Part shown: positions 55,688 to 64,000 of the stretch, one piece after another
How positions within the stretch are numbered: the stretch's first letter is position 1
Layout of the letters: every line of letters starts with the position of its first letter
Assembly: GCA_021521415.1 (NCBI GenBank)
Contig: JAIQDT010001107.1
Location: forward strand, 1 to 64,000
Origin: Bidens hawaiensis
Taxonomy: Eukaryota; Streptophyta; Magnoliopsida; Asterales; Asteraceae
Reading direction: 5' to 3'
Length of the DNA stretch: 64,000 nucleotides
Notes under the pieces: generated by a model
The model's input: only the letters and a program-made list of their open reading frames with translations
The model's database searches: none
Told to the model about the DNA's origin: nothing
Translations under genes and position numbers: made by a program

Positions 55688-57082
55688 TGATGTGCATAGA
55701 AATACACATCTTTTTGGCATCAAATAACCTCTAAAAACTACAATTTCTATCTAATAACATAGCATAAAAGACTACTTATCATAATAAAACATAATCTCAG
55801 GTATCAAGTGTGCCTTGAAAAGAATTCTCTCCGGTTTTCACTTATAAAAACACACACTAACACTCACCTTGAAGATCTAGTGAAGAGTTTGAAGGATTGG
55901 AGGTCATCATCACTAATCATCATCAACCATCATTACCATCATTAAGAAGAAGGATTCATCTACATTTGGTTAGATTGTTCTAAGTTTAATCATGTATTTG
56001 TTGTTATCAATCATCTTAATGTTTATCACTATGCTCATTATGAGCTAAACTCCTTTTACCATCTAAAATCTATGAAGAAGCTTTGTTTTACTTGATAATT
56101 AATCAAGACATGTGATGTAGTCTAGTTAAGTACATGGTTATGTTACAATTATCTTTTGATGAGAAATGTTTCACCATCTTAAATCACTAAATCAAAGTTG
56201 GTGGTTGTCAATATCATTGGCAATCGTTCATGATCGATTCATGTTCTTGAAAGATAGAAATACTTTGATACATTATCGAAACATGGATCCTTATATTGTA
56301 CTTAGAAATGATGAGATATAAGTTATGGTGTATTTTTCTAAACCTTGGTAATCCGAAAATAGCTTTGCTTAGGATATCAAATTAGCTAAAGAAACCATAT
56401 GTTAACGGAATGTGTAATCATAACCTACTTAAATCAACCAAGGGGAGGTTGTGTGATGAACTACAACCACCCGAAGTTGTTAGAATTGGTATTCGAGAAA
56501 TTGAAGTCAATCCTAATCTTTCTACTTAACGAAACTACTTGCCAACTTAAATTGACATTATTGAGATGGTATGACATTAGGAAAGGGTGGACTTTAAAAT
56601 GCGCATATTATCTCCTTAGTGCCAAAGATGCTCACTTTGGGTTAAGGAGTTATCTATCATATATTGCTACGGTAAGTTTATCACATGTCTACATATTAAT
56701 TATCAATGCTAAAATGGAGTGGATTCTTGATCTTAGATGGTAACCTTCGCATAATTGAACAACCCGTTTAGAATCTCTTTTCTTGGTCACCTATATATTA
56801 TATATAAGTATTTATATTTTATAAAAAGTTTAAAAATTAACCCCAAAAATGATTAAAACTTCCGATTAAAGTTAAGCAACGATTTATTATTAGAAACCTT
56901 TGTGTCCACGGATCGATACTTGGTTCTTACCAATACTATTCTACATATGCGATAGGTACACTTGCCTATTTTATGTGTGTTTAGTCTTTGTAGAAATCAC
57001 TTTTATAAATTTAAAACACGATCTTGTGCAAAAGCTAAATATCCAATCCATCATATTTTATAAGACGCGCAAGCACACATCA
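55688..57082. mobile_element. nested solo LTR, 1395 bp, probably Athila-like
   Basis: It starts TGATGTGCATAG and ends AAGCACACATCA, so its tips are a perfect TGATGTG/CACATCA inverted repeat. It is flanked by GTTCT at 55683-55687 and 57083-57087 (perfect 5-bp TSD). Length and the sentence GTGTCCACGGATCGATACTT near 56900 resemble LTRs of Athila-type Ty3/gypsy elements as I recall them; this lineage call is tentative. It carries no internal sequence. Confidence 0.85.
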
Positions 57083-57323
57083 GTTCTCTTCCTCATTTTT
57101 GTTCGAATCAGAAGAAAGATTTTGAGAAATTAAGAAGACTAGAGAGAGAAACTAACCTGGTTGTGACTCGGTGGAAGAGGATTGTGATGTAGAAGAATGA
57201 AATTGCTTTAATTATAACCTAGAGGGGCGGTTGTAGAGTCTCCTCGATTCCCGCGCACGTCATTTCACGTATCAGAGATATCATTATTTTTGAAATTTAA
57301 AATTTTTACAGTTGTCACGCAGT

Positions 57324-57339
57324 AAAAATTGGGGGCAAT
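57324..57339 (+). promoter_or_regulatory. polypurine tract of the Tat element
   Basis: AAAAATTGGGGGCAAT lies immediately before the 3' LTR start, where plus-strand DNA synthesis would be primed. Confidence 0.8.
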
Positions 57340-58024
57340 TGTTGGGTGTGGATTTTTATCCTCGGAATTGAGCTTAACTTAAAGATATTGACTCAAGCGG
57401 TTATTCTGAGGAAGGTACGTTGACTAATTCAATTGTCCTATATTATCTAACTGTTTTGCATATAAGTGCACGTGTTAAATATGTTTATGAGAACGTGGAT
57501 TGCAACGGAATATAACTTGAACTTCGTCAACCGACAAACGTGGAAGCTAACGGCTTGTTGAAGAAATAGTCTAGGTTTTCCGGATTTTTCGGGATAACAG
57601 TTGTAATCTCTTATTATATATTGAGCTGATAATATCATAGGTCACACACACTCTTTCACTACTTAGCTACTTAGCAATCACTGTAACACTTAGCTTTCGA
57701 TATTCAATCAGCTCCAACCCTTGTAACCACTTGTTTTCGATATTAATAAACTTGACGGTGATAGTTTTCACCGTCCGGGGGTTTTTTGTGCCGGCGATCA
57801 TAATAATCAAGCGTTAATTCGACCAAAAGTCACGTTCATAATCCTTAACCGAAGCAAATTCAACTAAGGATTAAGTTGCAAACTCTTGACCGAAACGAAG
57901 ACTATTATAATCAAGGGTTTTTTCCCCCGTGATCATATCTTTGTGTCCGATCTATTTACCATTTAGCACCTAGCCTCACGCACTAATTTGATCAAAAGTT
58001 AGTTGTTAATTTTTGACCGAAACA
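57340..58024 (+). mobile_element. 3' LTR of the Tat element
   Basis: 685 bp, TGTTGGGTGTG to GACCGAAACA, followed by ATGGG (58025-58029). The promoter-like TATATATTGAG lies near 57613. It is nearly identical to the solo LTR at 44371, while the truncated 5' LTR remnant (46576-46791) differs at several positions. Confidence 0.9.
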
Positions 58025-59518
58025 ATGGGTAAAAAAAATATTTAGTATTCGTTTATTGATAGCTTAATCAACGATAACTACGTATGGCATAAATAAATTT
58101 TATAGTGTGGCAAGTAATACCAACGTTTTATAAATCCACTCTATCTTGTTTGTATTATGTGAAAAAAGAACGTTTGTATTTAAATTTTAGTTATTACGCT
58201 TTAAAGTTCTTGATCTATGTAACTATGTAATAGGTAAATAGAATAATAAGAATGTATGTTAGCCTAAAACTATTGTTTTTAGTAAAATGATATAGAAATA
58301 ACTAAGACCAGGCGTAATGAAGAGTGTAGGGAGCGTTTTGATCCAAAATGCCAAGGAACCCCCCTCCCCCCCCCCCCCCCCGCCGGCGTTTTCGGGCTTC
58401 AAATAGTTACCCAACGTTGTGTATGCAACGTAGATGAAGAGGAAGGTGGGGCCCAATAAGTAAAATCAAGTGTGGGGTGGGGGTGTGTTGGGGGGGGGGG
58501 GGTTTGCCATCTTGGGTTATACCCACTACGCTTTGTCTGATAAGTGCTAAAAATAGTTAGAACCAAACAAGACGGCGAGTTGGATATACAAGTGGTATGG
58601 AAACAACTCAATCAAAACCGCATTTCAATTTTATATGCAACTGTATTCGTTTCCATCTATCTATGCTTCTACTTCATTTTCACAATACCATTTTCATCAT
58701 TAATCACAATTCCGTGGTCCATTTCTTACTAATTATAATTATATTAAACCACCATGACCTAACTCTTGTATACCAAATTATAAAATGTTTAAACATATTT
58801 TTTCCTTTTTGCAATTTTCAATCACAAAATTAATCAGAAATAGGTACACTATAAAAATTTTAAAAGGAAAGAGTAACAAAAAATTAATGGTCAAGATCAA
58901 ATTCTATTGGGTCCTATGGTCAACACGAATTAATATTAGGAGACTAGGTCTCGATAGAAACTAGAGTATGGTGTGATTATCTGAAAAAGATAATGAGAGC
59001 CTCCATACCAACATGATATTGGCATATATATATATATATATACATAAATAGAATGACAATCAACATGCTAAGGGATGGATTTTGCATAGGTTGAAGGGCA
59101 TCTCGCGATACCCTTCAACTTTCTTGTCGAAACAAATTTTTAGTTCAATTTTTCTTTCTTCGTTTTAGTTGCCGCAAACACAATTTTTTTAACCCGTGCA
59201 ACCTCTTAGCTTATATTTTGGATTCATCACTGAAAACAACTTGAACACAACCATATTATGATTCGATAAAATAGTGACACATATGCAATTGATCGACGAC
59301 GCATGGCATCAGTCACACAAGGTTGATGATTCCATAAAAACAGTGATGTATTTACACTAAACGACTATTTGAATGATGATCAGTAAGGTTGTTGTAAGAG
59401 TCTAGTTTTATAAAACAAGGATTAAACAAAATACATAATGATCACAAGTGAGTTTAAATGTGATAGCTAATATCTAATTTGAATTACTTAAACATATTAT
59501 ATTGAGAAACAATGGTTT
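58025..59518 (+). repeat. duplicated flank, copy 2 (partner 45055-46539)
   Basis: Begins ATGGGTAAAAAAAATATTT and matches copy 1 through the C/G-homopolymer MITE-like stretch to AATGGTTT at 59511-59518. Beyond this it continues as single-copy DNA (TGATAATGACC). Confidence 0.9.
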
Positions 59519-60169
59519 TGATAATGACCAAATTAATATAATATGACATGAAGTATTATTTCATCTTTAATTTAGATTTAACTTTACCTTGAATGATTAA
59601 ATCAATTACAACAATAGAATGTGTAGATATTTATTTGGATAAACTAAAATGTGATTAACCCACTAAGTATAATACCAAATGTTATGTTAAAAATTCAAAA
59701 GATGCTAAAAAAAGACACTTTGCAACTTGTGGGGAATTTTAGTACGAAGATTAAGAACAAACATTTTTACAAGGGTGTTCGTGATGTTCCTCATATTTGC
59801 ATTCTGTTTGTTCAGTACCATGGCTATGTTGTCGCTGATGGTTCGGGTTGAGTGATTGGCATGTGATTTTGGTTGGTAAACCAAGGATCTCTGCTATCCA
59901 CAGCCGATGTAAAATTTGACTATGATGAACAATTGGTCCATATTAATTTTCTGTATTGTTACACTTTACTCCCAAAAAGATAAATAAATAAAATAAAAAT
60001 GCATGTTTTAAATGCATACATTAATAAGAATATATTCTTGTTGTCATATATCTCCATGGCTACTTGAATCACGTCTCTATTACTTGACAATCTTTACCAA
60101 AAAAGATATTCTTTTAGAATCAAACGTTATGAACTCTTATTATATTATGCCCGTTCCCAAAACCCTCTG
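59519..60169. other. region upstream of the NIMIN-like gene
   Basis: AT-rich, with no other gene recognised. A W-box-like TTGAC lies at about 60084, suggestive for a defence-related gene but too short to rely on. Confidence 0.45.
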
Positions 60170-60493
60170 ATGACAAGTGAGAGCAGAAATTCAATGGAAA
60201 TGTTAAACAAAAAGCGGCTCGGCAAGAAAATGAGAGCAGAAAATGAGCCTTCTAATAGGGGCATGGCAGCTGACGAAGCCGAATTTCAGCAATTCTTGGC
60301 TATAATAGATCGGTTACAGGCAGGGTTGAATCATTTTCAGAAAAAAGGCTTAGGCGATTGTGTAGGTAAGTCTGTGGCCACCCCAGCGACACATCATGGC
60401 GTTACCAATAGTCGGAAAACAAGTGTGCCACAAAACAACACAGTTTTCCCGTTTGATCTTAACACCAAACCTGCAATGGATTTATCTGATTAG
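60170..60493 (+). CDS. NIMIN-like (NPR1-interacting) protein
   Basis: An intact single-exon frame of 107 residues. Order: short N-terminus, basic NKKRLGKKMRAEN, then an acidic amphipathic stretch DEAEFQQFLAIIDRLQAGLN followed by HFQKKG, a variable Ser/Thr-rich linker, and the C-terminal EAR-type repression motif PFDLNTKPAMDL. The same order is visible in the broken copy at 42.1 kb. The paralogue's start aligns with the internal ATG at 60194 (MEMLNKKR), so the true start may be there, giving 99 residues. NIMIN proteins are small nuclear adaptors that bind NPR1 and modulate TGA-dependent salicylic-acid responses. The symbol is left empty because the subfamily is not clear. Confidence 0.8.
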   Translation: MTSESRNSMEMLNKKRLGKKMRAENEPSNRGMAADEAEFQQFLAIIDRLQAGLNHFQKKGLGDCVGKSVATPATHHGVTNSRKTSVPQNNTVFPFDLNTKPAMDLSD

Positions 60494-62310
60494 TTTCGGT
60501 TTCTTGTGTGGATTCAAGGGAATAGTTTGACCTATGTAATTTTTAACAATAAATGGTGCCCGTACTCTAGTTTATACCAATAATTCTGAATTATTCTATT
60601 GTTTATGTTTGAACCTGAGACATTTGTTTAAGAGGCATTTGCCTTTAGGTAAACTAGTCTCATAATATCCACAAATTTGACATTTATATTGCTTATTTTA
60701 GTATATTTAACAATTTATATAACATTGTTATTTTAGTAGTGTATAGGTTTATTTAACTTACGATTATGTTAAAAAAATATATTGTATTTGTAAGTTAACT
60801 TAATATTTTTTTTACTTTTAGGCAACTTGTTTTAATTCATTTAGTATTATTTAGTGTTTGTAGACTTGCTGATAAAAATCATGGATCCGACACCGACTAT
60901 GAGTATCTTTAACCGGAGTTTGAATTGAATCTCGGTTAAGAATAACATTGTTGTTTGAAGAATTTGGTCTTCATGTAGTGTTAAATTGTGAACTTTTGTG
61001 TACGGTGTTTACACTATCATAACGCATAATCTTTTCATCATGATGCATTGCCCATAATTCTTCTTTCTTTTTTATTTTATTATATAAAGGTTGCATAACA
61101 CATCACTCAAAAAAATTATAATATAATGAACTGACATGTAAACGAACAAGAAGCTACATCACAACCCCTTTTAAATAACAAATTAACTCGATCATACTAA
61201 AAATAAAGTTTTAGGCCTTATGGGCCGAAAAATTACAATGAACGTCCTACTGGACCATGTTCAGAAAACCCATAGTCATGCACCAAGAATTCCAACATAT
61301 TGATGTACATAGATTCACTTTACCTTTTTTTACTCATATGAACATATTCGCCTTAGTGTCTTCAACTTTTCTATTCGATAGATCGGTTGTTTGTTGTTGA
61401 AGAATATGTATGTACTCATTTATAGCCTTCCATATAAACTATAATGTTGCCATAAATTGACAAATTACTTATAATATCTATTTATAAAACTTGAAGACCA
61501 TCCGAGTATTTAAACAACATCCAATATTTCAACACCGTGTTTATGAATGCATTATCACAAACAAGCATTATATGGTAGACTTGTGTTTTTATAAGACTTC
61601 TCTCGAGGCTATCAGGTTTAACGTGACTCTCCATCGAAAGAAATTGATCTTCAATATAACTCACTTAACCCAAAGATTGATATTGAGTTTTCTTACTTTA
61701 TATTTTGGAGAATTATAAAATCAACATCGACTCAATCAAAGTTGTCAAAATAAACATAGGTAGCATCTTATGTGCAGTGGCTCCATGGAAAGCGAGGCAA
61801 TGCAGTGTATGACATGTGGTGGGTTCAATAAAAACAAGACATGATACAGTGTGTGGGTGAAACGTCATAAGTTCTAATTATTTTCTTTTTTAGTGGGATA
61901 CATATATGCACCAATAAGTGGTTAACACATAGCGAATTTCAAAGGAAGCGTCCCAGTAAATGTTAGAGAGAAGGGAAAATGTTGTAGACGCTAGAGATGT
62001 GAAGCCCGTTAGCCATAGAATTTTCTTTTTCCCTGTGATTTTTAAACATGCATAACTTCTTCATACAATAATTTTTTTCTCGAAAATAAAGTACACTATA
62101 ATAACACATTTTATTTTCTTTAATTTTATGCATCTTTTTAAAAAGTATTATCGAAAAAAGTTATGCCACGCTAAAATCATGGGGCAAAGAAAAGTCAAGG
62201 GCTAAAGAGTTTTACCTCTCAGTGTCTACACAAATGTCTGAAATTTGCCACGTATTGGCATCTCATTGGTGCAGATGTGGGTCCCACCAACAGAAAAGGC
62301 ATCTAGAAAC
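60494..62310. other. downstream and intergenic DNA
   Basis: A sentence resembling the flank of the other NIMIN-like gene occurs at about 60876. The rest is AT-rich with no supported gene or element ends. Confidence 0.5.
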
Positions 62311-62313
62311 TTA

Positions 62314-63495
62314 GGGGGTGTTTGGTACAGAGAATGGAATTGTAGAGAAATGGAATAGAGAAATGAAATTGCAGAGAAAGGGAATTGGTCTGGAGAATGA
62401 GAATTGACTGTTCTGTTTGGTAGTACAGAGATTTCAGTAGAGAAATTAAGCTGAGAATCATTTCTCTTGTTTGGTACATAGAAAATAAACAGAGAATTAT
62501 ATCAACTTTATCATTAGCACAAGTATTTTATTCATAACAAATATTTATTAAAAAATAAAAAACATATAAAAAGATGCATAAATTCCAACCAAAATATGCA
62601 TTGATCAAACCAATTCACATACAAAACATAGTTTTTAAGTAAAAAACATCAACCATAGTTAAAACCAATTCACATACAAAACATACTTCAACCATACACA
62701 ACTATCCCATTGAACCATCGGTATACAACTCGACCATCTCAATTTTCTCTTCTATTGTCAAAGCAAGAAAAGAACGTCCTAGATCCACATCTTTACCAAT
62801 CAAATGAGCTGCTTTGAACCGTTTTTTCGTAGTGATACCTGGTAAAGCTTTCAACTCATCACTAACCTTTTCATAGATTTCACGAGCCTCCATACCTTCT
62901 TTGCTAAGTTGTTCACCCACCATCTCCCCAAATCGAAGCAAAACTTCCTTGATATCTTTGCAAGACTCTCGATATATCTCATCTGCATCCGTGCTTCTAC
63001 CTCTTTTGCGCTTGCTTGTTACACTTCCTGTTTGTCCTTCAGATCTATCAACATTTGGAACGGCTTCATCAACAAAATCAAAGTCTTCAATATCAACAGG
63101 TGAGCTTTTTTGCGTCTCTTGAACAACATCTTTTTCTCCAAGGTCAACTGCTTTACTACCAGTAGCTCTATCCTTACCGAATATGGTACACAATTTGTCA
63201 TAGAAAGGAAATGACTTGTCACGAAAATTCACAGCACCTTTGTGAGACTACAAGACAATTACAAATAAATTAGACTAAAATTTTAAAATCTAAAAAATAT
63301 ATTTTTTAGAATATACCTTCACGTATTCATTCCAAACACTATCATCGGCAATAATATAACATTTTTGTTCATCCCAACCAAACCCACTTGTATGCACCAT
63401 ATCATATACAATGCTAAAGTGTGTCTTCCATGTCTTCATCCTAGACTTTATATGTGGTTCTGCTTTGAGGCCAGAGTTATGAATGTGACATCTGC
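62314..63495. mobile_element. PIF/Harbinger element, left end with ORF1, interrupted on the right
   Basis: TTA at 62311-62313 precedes GGGGGTGTTTGGTACAGAG, a PIF/Harbinger-style terminus. Subterminal GAGAATGGAATTG/GAGAAATGGAAT motifs follow. The minus-strand Myb-like ORF1 lies inside. Homology to ORF1 stops at about 63490, where unrelated GC-rich sequence begins, so the element is truncated or carries an insertion. The other end is not in the window. Confidence 0.65.
62702..63490 (-). CDS. PIF/Harbinger ORF1-like MYB-domain protein, partial
   Basis: Exon 2 (63247-62702) follows an intron 63248-63316 (donor GAAG|GTATAT, acceptor CTTGTAG|TCTCAC). The spliced frame reads through EYVKSHKGAVNFRDKSFPF, a hallmark of the Myb/SANT-like DNA-binding region shared by 'L10-interacting MYB domain' proteins and PIF ORF1. 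Exon 1 (up to about 63490) contains GLKAEPHIKSRMKTWKTHFS and SGFGWDEQ. The C-terminal half has a basic stretch (SKRKRGRSTDADEIY) and a helical region RFGEMVGEQLSKEGMEAREI. The N-terminal start of the Myb domain is missing beyond 63490. The protein would assist the transposase in DNA binding; it is an incomplete gene here. Confidence 0.65.
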
Positions 63496-63827
63496 CCCGA
63501 TCCGACCCGACCCAGGTACCCGTTTCTCTGACCCGATCTCTTTCTTTTATGATTTAATATTTATTTATACTTATATTTTACTTTTAATAATAATAATATA
63601 TTTTCCTTCCCGCCTCTTTCTCTCTCTTTCTTTCCGCCGTCCCCTCCCTCTACCTTCTTATCTCTTTCCGCCTTCTTTTCCCTCTTGTCGCCGTCCCGCC
63701 CTTAAGCCTTGTTTCCCTCTTTTTCTTCTAACTCTTTTGTTCCTTCCCGCCTAAGGTTGTCTGCGCAGACCCCTTGCAAGGAATCCTGCGTGAAGACCAT
63801 CTGTTCCTGCGATACGCGAGACGAACT
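63496..63827. other. C/T-rich sequence of unknown origin
   Basis: It begins with GATCCGACCCGACCC and continues with long pyrimidine-rich stretches (CTTTCTCTCTCTTTC) before the minisatellite. Open frames across it are low complexity and not regarded as genes. Confidence 0.5.
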
Positions 63828-64000
63828 CTTCTCGCAGCGCGCTAAGAATTGTAATTCTTCTCGCAGCGCGCTAAGAACGGTAGTTCTTCCCGCGACGCGC
63901 TAAGGATTGTAGTTCTTCTCGCAGCGCGCTAAGTATCGTAGTTCATCCCTCGACGCGCGAAGAATTATAGTTCTTCCCGCGGCGCGCTAGGAATTTTAGT
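63828..64000. repeat. 29-bp minisatellite running off the window
   Basis: Six consecutive units of 29 bp with core CGCAGCGCGCTAAGAAT and a TAGTT-type end, for example starting at 63828, 63857, 63886, 63915, 63944 and 63973. Units differ at a few positions and contain several CpG sites. The array continues beyond 64000, so copy number is unknown. Confidence 0.9.

Larger units (their letters stand above)
46576..58024 (+). mobile_element. Tat-lineage Ty3/gypsy LTR retrotransposon, decayed, 5' LTR truncated
   Basis: The order is truncated LTR 3' end (46576-46791), primer-binding site, gag, protease, RT, RNase H, integrase, a ~4.5-kb non-coding and antisense-coding region, polypurine tract and 3' LTR (57340-58024). 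The lack of a chromodomain, two RNase H regions and an antisense ORF after integrase place it in the non-chromovirus Tat group. Multiple stops and frameshifts make it inactive. A foreign solo LTR is nested at 55688-57082. Confidence 0.9.

Noticed and set aside
63828..64000. Regular 29-bp repeats considered as a CRISPR array
   Set aside because: Units are directly contiguous with no unique spacers, and the genome is a plant nuclear one.
1..64000. tRNA, rRNA, snoRNA genes, organelle DNA insertion
   Set aside because: No cloverleaf-like or rRNA sentence and no plastid or mitochondrial gene was recognised on either strand, although a covariance-model search was not possible.

Overview
The window is repeat-rich nuclear DNA of a flowering plant. 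Asteraceae is my best guess, an inference from the style of the PIF/Harbinger ORF1 proteins, the RRM-containing LINE and the hAT-like repeats. There is no bacterial gene organisation, no tRNA or rRNA gene and no CRISPR array. Host genes are few: vacuolar amino-acid transporter (AVT1-like, Aa_trans) remnants in 7.8-28.7 kb, and two NIMIN-like (NPR1/NIM1-interacting) genes at 42.1 and 60.2 kb. Nearly everything else is transposable elements, several delimited to the base by target-site duplications (TSDs).

Layout. 0.16-2.0 kb: a PIF/Harbinger element keeping an intact, spliced Myb/SANT-like ORF1 but no transposase. 3.5-4.4 kb: a MITE abutting a hAT-type element. 7.4-28.7 kb: a multi-level inverted duplication of AVT fragments. 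A minus-strand copy (exon 1 near 11.2 kb, downstream flank near 7.8 kb) faces a plus-strand copy (exon 1 at 20.1 kb, C-terminus at 27.2 kb). Separate exon groups have themselves become palindromes centred near 8.445, 10.61 and 26.2 kb, and an unrecognised sequence forms another at 14.03-14.96 kb. Younger elements interrupt the arms: a Tourist-like MITE at 17.2 kb, a 2.4-kb PIF-like element at 20.4 kb, a long-TIR element at 23.7 kb, and a Helitron at 27.3 kb with a nested hAT. 29.5-32.5 kb: three hAT-type elements, one with a perfect 8-bp TSD.

34.7-40.7 kb: a complete LINE on the minus strand with both ORFs open, a poly(A) tail, a perfect 16-bp TSD and a 60-bp inverted piece of its own ORF1 at its 5' end (a twin-priming scar). 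41.8-43.3 kb: a frameshifted NIMIN-like gene with a TGACGTCA promoter motif and a 932-bp solo LTR 16 bases after its stop codon. 44.4-59.5 kb: a Tat-lineage Ty3/gypsy retrotransposon (gag-PR-RT-RNaseH-INT, then a broken antisense ORF) that has decayed. It is preceded by a solo LTR of the same family sharing the same TSD and the same 1.5 kb of downstream flank, so the locus was either duplicated or two haplotypes were joined in assembly. A different 1395-bp solo LTR is nested inside. 60.2 kb: an intact NIMIN-like gene. 62.3 kb to the end: another PIF/Harbinger element with a Myb-like ORF1, interrupted by GC-rich DNA carrying a 29-bp minisatellite that runs off the window.

Functionally, the only plausible working host gene is the NIMIN-like gene at 60.2 kb, expected to modulate NPR1 and TGA factors in salicylic-acid signalling. 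The LINE is the only mobile element with an apparently complete coding set. The AVT palindromes would fold into long hairpins if transcribed and are the best candidate here for an undescribed regulatory (siRNA-producing) locus; that is inference only.
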